Origin: Planctomicrobium piriforme
Lineage (GTDB): Bacteria; Planctomycetota; Planctomycetia; Planctomycetales; Planctomycetaceae
Length of the DNA stretch: 50,397 bases
Direction of reading: 5' to 3'
Assembly (NCBI GenBank): GCA_945860955.1
Contig: CAMATH010000053.1
Coordinates: forward strand, 1-50,397
This document shows positions 1-7,397 of the stretch, piece after piece. The translations under genes and the position numbers were made by a program. Each line of letters starts with the position of its first letter. The first letter of the stretch is position 1. Under the pieces are notes generated by a model. The model was not told the DNA's origin and made no database searches. It worked only from the letters and a program-made list of their open reading frames with translations.

Positions 1-875
1 TCCCGTCGCCTCACATCGCGGGGGCAGAACAGAAACTGTTCCCCCGCTTTGCGATCGAGGAACGGTGTCAGCACCGCTTGGGCTTCCTTCCCGAACAAGA
101 TGGTACGCCGCTTCCCCTTGTGACTGGTCTTGTGCCGGGCGGGGATGAACGTCCAGATCTCCCCCGTGGTGTCGACGTCGCATCGTCGCATCGAAAGCAA
201 CTCACCGCCCCGCGCCCCACAATGCCATTGCAGCAGAACCACGGCTCGCAATGGGGGCGTCAGAAACGGCAGAGTCTTTTCAACCGTCTCCCACTCGACC
301 GGCAGAACCGGGCCATGTTCGACGGCCGCCGACCGCCCCGCCTGCAACCCCTGCAACGTCATCAGAGACTGGTACACAGCGACAGGAAGCAACTCTTCCG
401 ACGCCGCCCACTTGAATACCCGTCTCACCCGGCCGACAGTCTGGTTGATCAGCGACCGGCACAAACCGGAGTCGATCAGTGTCTGGCGAAATTCCTTCAG
501 TCGCTTTGGTCCGAATTCGGACGCCGGCATGCGTCCGGTGAAGTCGATCAGCCGTTGAAGATATCGCCGAATCTCGGAAACCTCTTGCGTCGGTTCGCCG
601 CTCGGATAGCGGTAGTGAACCGCACAATGTTCGGTGAGATACTTCGCCGCCAGCAGTTCGACCGTCAGCGGGCCAATGGGGCGGGGGGCAGGTGTCGACG
701 CTCTCGGCTTGCGACGTTGGGACGGAATCGTCCCCGCAGTGTGCTGCGCGAGTAGTTCCTGATAGCGGGCCAGAGACTCGGGAGAACCGAATTTCCCGCA
801 GTAGAAATCGCGTCCATTGATGCGAACGCGGGCTTGCCCAGTCGGCTTGTGATGAACCAGAGACGGTTTTGACAT
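1..875 (-). CDS. Tyrosine recombinase/integrase, 3' end missing
   Basis: Reading the minus strand from the ATG at 875 gives an open frame of about 291 codons that runs off the left edge. Residues 1-60 look like a short SAM-like/arm-binding region of the planctomycete integrase type (a basic start followed by 'DFYCGKFGS'). Residues 70-180 resemble a core-binding domain, and after about residue 200 the catalytic domain begins. The box I arginine is visible in 'CGARGGELLSMR' near residue 221. The later catalytic residues (Lys, His-x-x-Arg, Tyr) fall outside the window or are only partly reached. Tyrosine recombinases of this layout excise or insert elements at att sites. The gene starts about 210 bp from the 3' end of a tRNA-His and is transcribed away from it, the usual geometry of a tRNA-integrated element. 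No good Shine-Dalgarno sequence is seen, so the start is chosen by the protein pattern. Confidence 0.85.
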   Translation of the reverse strand, partial: MSKPSLVHHKPTGQARVRINGRDFYCGKFGSPESLARYQELLAQHTAGTIPSQRRKPRASTPAPRPIGPLTVELLAAKYLTEHCAVHYRYPSGEPTQEVSEIRRYLQRLIDFTGRMPASEFGPKRLKEFRQTLIDSGLCRSLINQTVGRVRRVFKWAASEELLPVAVYQSLMTLQGLQAGRSAAVEHGPVLPVEWETVEKTLPFLTPPLRAVVLLQWHCGARGGELLSMRRCDVDTTGEIWTFIPARHKTSHKGKRRTILFGKEAQAVLTPFLDRKAGEQFLFCPRDVRRR

Positions 876-932
876 GGCGTGAAGTCCTTCAGATGGTTTG
901 AAACCACCGGAAAACCCTCACTGCCGACGCTC

Positions 933-1001
933 GATTACCCTACGATTCTGGACACCAGACAACGCCAAAAACGGAAGTCTAGGGTAGTCCGCAGGGTAGT
1001 C
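933..1001. repeat. Three copies of a TAGGGTARTC motif
   Basis: Copies lie at 980-989 (TAGGGTAGTC), 992-1001 (CAGGGTAGTC) and, inverted, at 933-942 (reads TAGGGTAATC on the minus strand). They sit between the integrase start and the tRNA 3' end, where arm-type integrase sites or an excisionase operator would be expected. The repeats are seen directly; the role is inference. Confidence 0.5.
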
Positions 1002-1045
1002 GATTTTGTGTACTGAACATTCGCTTTGGGGCGACGTTCGGCAGG

Positions 1046-1063
1046 TTACAGAAACCTCTGTAA
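1046..1063. other. Short perfect inverted repeat below the tRNA
   Basis: TTACAGA and TCTGTAA flank a 4-nt loop, a 7-bp stem, 20 bp beyond the 3' end of tRNA-His. It could form a weak processing or termination hairpin for the tRNA transcript, or a protein site connected with recombination. No T-run follows on either strand, so it is not called a terminator. Confidence 0.35.
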
Positions 1064-1083
1064 GGGAAGTGTTTACAGCGAAG

Positions 1084-1158
1084 GGTGGATGACGGGACTT
1101 GAACCCGCGACCCCCAGATCCACAATCTGGTGCTCTAACCAACTGAGCTACAACCACC
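1084..1158 (-). tRNA. trnH: tRNA-His (anticodon GTG)
   Basis: The minus strand folds into a full cloverleaf. The D arm carries AGCTCAGTTGGTTAGAGC, the anticodon stem is CCAGA/TCTGG around the loop TTGTGGA, and the T arm carries GGTTCAAGTCC. The anticodon GTG reads His codons. A G at 1158 supplies the extra G-1 typical of tRNA-His, opposite C73 at 1084. CCA is not encoded (C73 is followed by CTT). The acceptor stem has one mismatch, U5 against U68, with the other six pairs intact. Its 3' end faces the integrase gene, making it the likely attachment site. Confidence 0.93.
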
Positions 1159-1267
1159 ATGTTTCGGGTCGGGATTCTACCACGAACCGACCCGCTGTGC
1201 AAAGGACACCCCGGGGCTTTCTTGGGTTCGCACCGGACCACAGCCCCCGATTGTCATGCACCTTCTT

Positions 1268-2335
1268 TCACAAACTGGGGATTTCGCCGATTGTTCGGCT
1301 CCACCGCGCCGATTCCAGTCGGTCTTTCACCTGCTCGGGACTCGCCGTTCCGGTCACGTCGATTTGCTGAATCGTGATCGAAGCCACCAGACAACCTACG
1401 GCAGCCGCCTGTTCTGGCGTCGCCCCGGCGCACAACGCGGCGACAATGCCGGCGGTCGTGCTGTCACCCGCACCGACAATGTCGATCGGCCCTTCCACCA
1501 CAATCCCCGGAATATGGACCGAATGACTACCATCCGACCACAGAATTCCATCCGGCCCCAGGGTGGTGAAGATCGGACGACCGCTCCGATGACTCACCTC
1601 GCGGGCCGCATCCAAGACCAAACCGGGTGAATTTCCAGGAGTCGGATCCCCCACCCACCCCAGCGCGACGTCCAGCTCGGCGCGATTCGGCTTCGTGGTG
1701 CAATTGCGAAACAACCCCAAATGCGACCGACTGTCGACGAAGATCAGCAGGTTGGGATGAGTCGCGCCCAGTCGGCTGAGTTCCTCTCGCACCGCGTCGG
1801 TAATCACTCCCCGATTGCGCTCGGTGACCTGGTCGGCGACGATCAACGCATCCAGACGAGGGGCCGCTTCGCGTAATTTTTCGATTACCAGTTGGTCGAT
1901 CTCTGTCGATTGCGGCGTCCGGTTCTTTGTGTCGATACGGTTCAGTTCTCGCGGCTCCCCGCCAGACTGCGACAGCATCGGCTTGGTGTAGGTCGGAGTC
2001 ATGCGGTCGGTTCGCACGATCACTCCCGACGTGTCGACGCCGCGGAATCCCAGCTCACGCGTCAGTTCATACCCTTCGCCGTCGTCGCCGATGACCGAGA
2101 TCGCACTCAGTTTTCCAACGCGCAGGGCCTGCAGGTTGTTCAAAACCGTTCCCCCGGCTCCGGGATAGCACCGGGTCCGAACAACCTGGAACGCCTCCAG
2201 TCCGGTTTCGATCGAAATCTCCGTCAAACTCTGGTCGAGTTCGAGGTACTTATCCAGAAACAAGTCCCCAACCAGTCCGATTGACAGGTTCGGAAATTTC
2301 GCGAGATATCGATCGAGTGACTGAGAATCGAGCAT
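1268..2335 (-). CDS. PfkB-family sugar kinase, RfaE-like
   Basis: This 355-residue protein is a ribokinase-fold (PfkB) carbohydrate kinase, probably cytoplasmic. The N-terminal segment 'GDLFLDKYLE' and the Gly-rich 'CYPGAGGTVLNNLQAL' (about residues 57-71) match the sugar-binding part of the D-glycero-beta-D-manno-heptose-7-phosphate kinase (RfaE/HldE N-terminal) branch. The anion-hole and catalytic-base motif is 'IVGAGDSTTAG', with Asp291 as the expected base. The nucleotidyltransferase half of HldE is absent. The start at 2335 is preferred because homology begins there; the frame stays open upstream, but that extension has no family features and runs over the preceding repeat. The true substrate cannot be fixed from sequence; a heptose or another ADP-sugar precursor is plausible. 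Confidence 0.85.
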   Translation of the reverse strand: MLDSQSLDRYLAKFPNLSIGLVGDLFLDKYLELDQSLTEISIETGLEAFQVVRTRCYPGAGGTVLNNLQALRVGKLSAISVIGDDGEGYELTRELGFRGVDTSGVIVRTDRMTPTYTKPMLSQSGGEPRELNRIDTKNRTPQSTEIDQLVIEKLREAAPRLDALIVADQVTERNRGVITDAVREELSRLGATHPNLLIFVDSRSHLGLFRNCTTKPNRAELDVALGWVGDPTPGNSPGLVLDAAREVSHRSGRPIFTTLGPDGILWSDGSHSVHIPGIVVEGPIDIVGAGDSTTAGIVAALCAGATPEQAAAVGCLVASITIQQIDVTGTASPEQVKDRLESARWSRTIGEIPSL

Positions 2336-2480
2336 GCGACACGGACGGATTGACAGCGAAGAGGGGACCGGTCCGACAGGATACCAAATGTGTTCCGGGC
2401 CTCCAGGTTGTTGAATCAGGAAATCCAGGGATTGATGGGGTCTCAAACCCAACGGCTGGATGCGGAATCGCTTGGGCTGG

Positions 2481-2510
2481 TTGGCAGGGGGCTTACACCG
2501 CCCCGCTCGC
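2481..2510. repeat. 30-bp dispersed repeat, copy A
   Basis: This copy matches 3382-3411 at 28 of 30 positions (core GGGGGCTTACRCCGCCCCGC). It contains the TAA stop codon of the methyltransferase gene, so the last residues of that protein are encoded by repeat sequence. Confidence 0.75.
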
Positions 2511-3326
2511 AGGCGGGGATTTTTTCGCGAAGACGAATTCATTGCAGCCCAAGCCGCCGGCGCAGGTCGAGAGCCACGTGAGCTCAAAGCCCAGATTGCG
2601 AACGAAACGGAATACCAGCTCGGGTTTCGCGACCTCAAACGGGTAGCCCCCCACCCAATCGACCACGTCGCGCCAAGCGTTCATGCCTCGTGCGCTGCGG
2701 TAGTTTCGCCAACTCGCTCCCGGGCGTAACAGTAACAGGTCTTTTAGAAATGTCGGTCCCCAAAGGCGGAGGAACGCCGGTGCCAGCACCAGCCACTTCG
2801 CCGCGCCGGGAAGACGGTTGTACCATTGCTTCACCCGCTTCCACCGCCGACTGGCCGGTCCCTGATCGTTGTAAATGGCGATGTACAACCTCCCCCCCGC
2901 CGCGACCCGCCGAACGGTATTGTCGATCGCCCGCCACATTTCCCCGGTGTGATGCAGCACGCCCCAGGAGTACACCGTTTCGAATGTGCCCAGCGACTCG
3001 AGATACACGTCGTCCAGAGCCGAACCGGTTTCGACCCGCCAACGGGTCTCGCCGTCGCCAAACCTCCTCCGCAGCTCGGCGGTGCAGGCGACCGATTGGG
3101 GATCGATGTCGACCGAGGTCACACACGCCCCCAGGCGCCACGCCGCCAGACTGAACAGTCCGCTTCCTGAACCGAGGTCGAGAAACGTCTCACCGTCCAG
3201 TCGTTCCACATCCAGGGCCCGCCGCATGGTGGCGATCGCCTGCGAGATCACCGACTCGTCAATGTGCTTCAAAAACAACTGCCAGTTGCGGCCGAATTCG
3301 AAACGGGGAGTGGGTTCTGAGGACAT
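2493..3326 (-). CDS. Class I SAM-dependent methyltransferase
   Basis: This 277-residue protein carries the class I SAM-binding motif 'FLDLGSGSGLFSLAA' (about residues 48-62), motif II 'VTSVDIDPQSV' and a post-II 'WGVLHHTGEMWRAI' characteristic of Methyltransf_11/UbiE-like enzymes acting on small molecules. The C-terminal region is basic and aromatic-rich ('RRWKRVKQWYN'), then variable. The ATG at 3326 is chosen because the methyltransferase fold starts just after it; the upstream extension is a low-complexity Pro/Arg stretch. The C-terminus 'ASGAV' is encoded within a dispersed repeat, so the native tail may have been replaced. The substrate is unknown. It lies 67 bp downstream of the MFS gene on the same strand and may be co-transcribed with it. 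Confidence 0.8.
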   Translation of the reverse strand: MSSEPTPRFEFGRNWQLFLKHIDESVISQAIATMRRALDVERLDGETFLDLGSGSGLFSLAAWRLGACVTSVDIDPQSVACTAELRRRFGDGETRWRVETGSALDDVYLESLGTFETVYSWGVLHHTGEMWRAIDNTVRRVAAGGRLYIAIYNDQGPASRRWKRVKQWYNRLPGAAKWLVLAPAFLRLWGPTFLKDLLLLRPGASWRNYRSARGMNAWRDVVDWVGGYPFEVAKPELVFRFVRNLGFELTWLSTCAGGLGCNEFVFAKKSPPASGAV

Positions 3327-3381
3327 GCGCTGCGGGTGAAATTGTCTTAGGGGCGGAGGTGGATCGCGGGGTGGGAGCGGG

Positions 3382-3411
3382 TTGGAAGGGGGCTTACGCC
3401 GCCCCGCTCGC
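3382..3411. repeat. 30-bp dispersed repeat, copy B
   Basis: Second copy of the element at 2481-2510, in the same orientation. It spans the TAA stop (3394-3396) of the MFS gene and encodes its final 'ASGAA'. Confidence 0.75.
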
Positions 3412-4659
3412 CTGGTCGCGTTGTCCCCAGAAGAGGGCGAGGCCGAGGAGCGCCAGCAGGGGCAAGACCGCGACGCACGCAAACACCACGGGCCGTGCCG
3501 ACGGGTTGGTCTTTACAATGTTGCCGATGGAATTCTGCATCAGCGAGATCAGGCACCAGAGAAGAAAACTCAAGGAGCCACCGACTTTTCCCTGCGACTT
3601 GCCAGAAAGTTCCTGGTTCAGCGAATAGTAGATGGGGGAGACACCCAACGTGCCAAACGCCGCCAGCAGTTGGATCGCCAGCATGGGATACCCTGCAGGG
3701 AGCAGCATCGCGGGTGCCAGCAGCGCGATCATCGCCGAACAGATTCCAAACACCGTCAACCGTGCCCGGTGAACGTTCCAGCCCCTGGCGGATAACCATG
3801 AGACCAATGCTCCAGTCGACAGGCTGCCCACCAACGTGGACGTGTAGTAGAGCGAGGTGAAGTTGTCGACGAACGCCTTGTCGTAATGGTAATACGTCTG
3901 CAACGTATCGGGCATCCAGACACGCAGCGCGTGCCAGGGGACGTTGATGCAGACAACGGTCAGCAGCAACAACCACCAGCGACGCATTTTGAAGATGTGA
4001 TACCAGGGGAACTCCTGGATCTCGCGCGGCGTCCCGGTCCCGGCCCCACGCTCGTCGGTCTGCAAAACGGGTCGACGGACATCCGATTCCCGCACAAGCA
4101 ACAGCCAACCGATCGCCCAGGGGATTCCCGCGAGAGCGGCGAGTCGAAAGGAAACCGGCCAGGGAGAACCGTGTGACTCGAGAAGCTGAATCACCTGGGG
4201 CACAAGAATCTGACCCGCCGCCGCCCCGCTTTGCAGAATTCCGTTTCCCCAGGTTCGCTGGTGTGGCGGAAACGACCGCTGGGTCATGCGGAGCGCGCAA
4301 GGCCAATGCCCCGCTTCAAGCAAGCCCAGGGCAAATCGCAGGCCGATGAATTCCTCAAGCGAGGTGGCGTGCGACGACCAATAAGCGGCACCCGACCAGC
4401 CGAGCATGACGAGAGGATACAGCCAGCGGATTGAGATCCAGTCGGCCAGGACACCGAACACCAGCCCCCCTAACGCGAATCCGTACCCGAATCCCGCCTC
4501 GGCGTTCCCATAGCCAACACTATCGGTCTCGAAGTGCTGCTGAATGAGTACGGAATTCTGGGTGAAGACAACGCGGTTCGCGTAGTTCAAAAATGTCGCC
4601 AGAAACAGCACCAGGCACAGCGACAGGATCCAGGCGGGGGGACGGGATTTGGCTGACAT
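3394..4659 (-). CDS. MFS transporter, ACS/hexuronate-like
   Basis: This 421-residue inner-membrane protein has about twelve hydrophobic segments and major facilitator signatures. TM1 contains 'FLNYANRVVFTQNS', the loop 2-3 signature is 'GLVFGVLADWISIRW', and TM4 has 'LRFALGLLEAGHWPCALRMTQRSF', the arrangement of the anion:cation symporter (ExuT/GudP-like) branch. The length is normal for the family. Organic acids or sugar acids are likely substrates, but no residue fixes this. The start at 4659 is the only good one: it precedes a short polar N-terminus and TM1. The C-terminal five residues come from the 30-bp repeat. Confidence 0.87.
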   Translation of the reverse strand: MSAKSRPPAWILSLCLVLFLATFLNYANRVVFTQNSVLIQQHFETDSVGYGNAEAGFGYGFALGGLVFGVLADWISIRWLYPLVMLGWSGAAYWSSHATSLEEFIGLRFALGLLEAGHWPCALRMTQRSFPPHQRTWGNGILQSGAAAGQILVPQVIQLLESHGSPWPVSFRLAALAGIPWAIGWLLLVRESDVRRPVLQTDERGAGTGTPREIQEFPWYHIFKMRRWWLLLLTVVCINVPWHALRVWMPDTLQTYYHYDKAFVDNFTSLYYTSTLVGSLSTGALVSWLSARGWNVHRARLTVFGICSAMIALLAPAMLLPAGYPMLAIQLLAAFGTLGVSPIYYSLNQELSGKSQGKVGGSLSFLLWCLISLMQNSIGNIVKTNPSARPVVFACVAVLPLLALLGLALFWGQRDQASGAA

Positions 4660-4778
4660 ACAAGACCGGTCGCAGGGAGTGTTGTCGCGATGAGTGGTAC
4701 TTGGTCGATCCTGGCGATTCGCGGACGCCCACGATACCCCAAGCCGCAGCCGTCCGGAAGCGGTGGCGGTAGCCCTCT

Positions 4779-5987
4779 CTAGGACGTGGACGGCTCGAGC
4801 GGAATGTCGAAGCTGTCGGCCTGCTGAGAATTCTCCAGCGCCAGCCGATGCGGGCTCAGGCGTCGGCTGCCGGTCTCTGTGATCAGGTAATTGTGTTCCA
4901 ATCGAATCCCGCCGATCCCCGGAACGTAGAGTCCCGGTTCCAGGGTGACCACGTCCCCCGCCTCCAGCACATCGGTCGAGTCGGCGACCAGGATCGGCGG
5001 TTCCGGATGAGCCATCCCCAGGCCATGGCCCGCATGGTGGGTGAATGTCTCGCCAAACGGCGAGGCCCGCAGCGGGGCGGCCGTCGCACGGTAGACGCTC
5101 ACCGCAGGCACCCCGGCCCGCAACGAACTCTCACCGGCGGCCAGCGCCTCAACACAGAGGTCAAACAATCGCCGCTGGTCGACGGACGGCTCCCCCGCGC
5201 AGACGGTGTTGGTGAAATCGCTCCGATATCCGTCGACAATCACTGAGTAGTCCAGGAGATACAGATCCCCGGCTTGCAGGACATAATCTGTGGGTGCCCC
5301 CCCGCGTTTCGGTGTCTCCGCGTTGGTGCTGCGAAAGTCACCATAGATCTGGACCGGTTTTTCCGCCTGAGCGAGAACGCCCGCGTGGATCGCGCGATAC
5401 ACGTCGAATTCGGTGACTCCGGGGCGCACCGTCGCCAGGGCGGCGGAATGCCCCGCGGCGCACGCCCGCATCGCCTGTTCCAGAGTCGCGATTTCGTCGG
5501 CGTGTTTGTTTCTGCGCAGAGTTTTCAACAGGTCGCCCAGTGTGCCCACCGCACCCGAACCGGCCGTGAAACGGGATGACCCGGTCGGAACCAGCTCCCC
5601 CGCCAGCACCGGCAACCAATGCCCTTCAATGACCCCCTGCCGGCTGCGTAATCGGGGTGCGACCCGCGCCAACGCCGCCAGGAGCGCGTGGTCGCGATTG
5701 ATCACCGAGTGCTTGTGGTCGTACCACGGCTCCAGTTCTTCGACATCGACGAACGGAGCGGCGAGCGCCGAGCGGCGGGTGAAGTTGTCGGCCAATAGCG
5801 TCGTGGGTCCGTTCCGCTCCAGCAGCAGCCAGCCCCGCTCGTTGACCGAAAAACTCAGGGGCTGGACCAGAAACCCCGAGAGGTAATAGACGTGCCGGGG
5901 GTCGGCGACCAGAACCCATTCAACGCTCGCCGGCAAGTGTTCCCACAACCGGTTTCGACGTTCAACGCAGCCCGCGTGTGTCAACAT
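4779..5987 (-). CDS. M24 metallopeptidase, Xaa-Pro aminopeptidase-like
   Basis: This 402-residue cytosolic protein has the creatinase-like N-terminal domain (about 1-155) and a pita-bread M24 catalytic domain (about 160-385). All five metal ligands are visible: Asp246 ('LLDYSVIVDGY'), Asp257 ('RSDFTNTV'), His321 ('HHAGHGLGMAHPE'), Glu350 ('VTLEPGLY') and Glu364 ('IRLEHNYLI'). It should remove N-terminal residues ahead of proline or hydrolyse short Xaa-Pro peptides. The ATG at 5987 is preceded by AGGTGG at a suitable distance, which decides the start over an in-frame ATG 48 nt upstream. It lies upstream of the MFS gene (119-bp gap) on the same strand. Confidence 0.88.
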   Translation of the reverse strand: MLTHAGCVERRNRLWEHLPASVEWVLVADPRHVYYLSGFLVQPLSFSVNERGWLLLERNGPTTLLADNFTRRSALAAPFVDVEELEPWYDHKHSVINRDHALLAALARVAPRLRSRQGVIEGHWLPVLAGELVPTGSSRFTAGSGAVGTLGDLLKTLRRNKHADEIATLEQAMRACAAGHSAALATVRPGVTEFDVYRAIHAGVLAQAEKPVQIYGDFRSTNAETPKRGGAPTDYVLQAGDLYLLDYSVIVDGYRSDFTNTVCAGEPSVDQRRLFDLCVEALAAGESSLRAGVPAVSVYRATAAPLRASPFGETFTHHAGHGLGMAHPEPPILVADSTDVLEAGDVVTLEPGLYVPGIGGIRLEHNYLITETGSRRLSPHRLALENSQQADSFDIPLEPSTS

Positions 5988-6076
5988 GGATCCACCTGAC
6001 GAAATTCCAAAACGGGGATCGGCGCGATACTCCACGCGGCCAGAATTCAGATGTTAGGAACCGGCCGCCGTAGGAC

Positions 6077-6168
6077 GGGTCTCTGACCCGGGGGAAGTCG
6101 GCTTTGTAGCGACGACGCTCCGCGGCGTCGCTCCGGTAGTGGTTCCCGCAAAGAGGAACCACTACCGG
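6077..6168. repeat. Cluster of three hairpins, dispersed-repeat-like
   Basis: Three inverted repeats follow each other in the gap between the aminopeptidase and thioredoxin reductase genes: GGGTC/GACCC at 6077-6089; AGCGACG with CGTCGCT at 6108-6132; and a perfect 14-bp stem CCGGTAGTGGTTCC with GGAACCACTACCGG at 6133-6168 around an 8-nt loop. The second and third stems abut. The layout resembles REP/MITE-like intergenic elements common in planctomycete genomes; that comparison is from memory. No T-run marks it as a simple terminator, although the transcript of either strand would fold stably. Confidence 0.6.
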
Positions 6169-6268
6169 CTACGGCAAACACGCGACCGGATTGCCTAAAC
6201 CGACAGGCGCCTCTTCCCGATGGAGGAGCGGAATCGGAAACCGAACTCAAGTCGACATTTTGGCAGGA

Positions 6269-7321
6269 CTACTCGAAACCCTTCAGCGCGAGCCAGCGTT
6301 CGGCGTCGAGGGCCGCCTGGCAACCCGATCCCGCCGCCGTGATCGCCTGACGATAATAGTCGTCGGCGACGTCACCCGCCGCGAAGACTCCTTCCACGCT
6401 GGTGTAAGTCCGGTGAGGGGTCGTCCAGGCGATGTAATTCTTGTTCGTCAGCGCGAGCTGTCCTTTGAGGAAGTCGGTGTTGGGAGTATGGCCGATCGCG
6501 CAAAAATAACCCGTGGCGGCGAGTTCTTCAGTGCGATTCGTGTCCAGACTGCCGCGAATGCGAACGCCAGTCACCCCCTGGGTGTCATTCCCCAGAACTT
6601 CGTCGATCACGCTGTTCCACTTCACTTCGATTTTCGGATTCGCGAGAGTCCGTTCCGCCATGATCTTGCTGGCCCGGAACGAATCGCGGCGATGCACCAA
6701 ATACACCTTGCTGGCGAACTTCGTCAGGTAGCCCGCCTCTTCCATGGCGCTGTCGCCGCCACCAATCACGACCAGCGGCTTATTTCGGAACCGGGGCAAC
6801 GCGCCGTCGCACACGGCACAGGCCGAGACCCCCATGTTCTTGAAGCGGTCTTCGGACGGGAGTCCCAGGTAATTCGCCCGGGCTCCGGTCGCGATGATGA
6901 CCGCCAGAGCCTCGACTTTTTGCCCTTCGAGTGTTGTCAGCTTGAATGGGTGCTGGCTCAGATCGATATCCACAACATCGTCGGTGATCACCCGGGTACC
7001 GAAGTTGACCGCCTGTTGCCGCATCAGCTCCATCAGTTCCGGACCGCTGACGCCATGCCCGCGGTGCGGGGCCATGTAGTCGCGACGGTCTTTGGGCAGG
7101 GCGGCGTCGAGATAGCCTTCGAGATTGGCGACCGGAAAACCCGGGTAGTTCTCGACTTCGGTGGTCAGCGAGAGCTGACCCAAAGGGAGTGTCCCCTTTT
7201 GGCGGTTGTCTTCGGTGATGGCCCCCTCGAACACCAGGGGCTTCAGGCTGGCTCGAGCGGTATAGATCGCCGACGCCCAACCGGCCGGTCCCGAACCAAT
7301 GATCACCACATGTTCCGCCAC
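6269..7321 (-). CDS. trxB: Thioredoxin reductase
   Basis: This 350-residue FAD/NADPH flavoenzyme reduces thioredoxin in the cytoplasm. The N-terminal FAD site is '[20 protein letters not shown]', and the redox-active disulfide is in 'CAVCDG' (Cys168, Cys171; the usual motif is CATCDG). The NADPH site is '[15 protein letters not shown]', and the C-terminal FAD segment is '[21 protein letters not shown]'. It is about 30 residues longer than the E. coli enzyme, partly through an insert near residues 70-90. Translation begins at a GTG (7321) with GGAGA a few bases upstream. It stands alone between an intergenic hairpin cluster and an MFS gene. Confidence 0.95.
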   Translation of the reverse strand: MAEHVVIIGSGPAGWASAIYTARASLKPLVFEGAITEDNRQKGTLPLGQLSLTTEVENYPGFPVANLEGYLDAALPKDRRDYMAPHRGHGVSGPELMELMRQQAVNFGTRVITDDVVDIDLSQHPFKLTTLEGQKVEALAVIIATGARANYLGLPSEDRFKNMGVSACAVCDGALPRFRNKPLVVIGGGDSAMEEAGYLTKFASKVYLVHRRDSFRASKIMAERTLANPKIEVKWNSVIDEVLGNDTQGVTGVRIRGSLDTNRTEELAATGYFCAIGHTPNTDFLKGQLALTNKNYIAWTTPHRTYTSVEGVFAAGDVADDYYRQAITAAGSGCQAALDAERWLALKGFE

Positions 7322-7397
7322 AATTCTCTCCAGCGACTCAAGTCAGGGGGGTACAAAATTCAGCGCAACCGGCATCTTCGACGATTGCGGGGGAAAA

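Noticed and set aside
2501-2525. GC hairpin CCCCGC/GCGGGG followed by six T on the plus strand
   Set aside because: It has terminator shape but lies inside the coding end of a minus-strand gene, with no plus-strand gene upstream that it could end.
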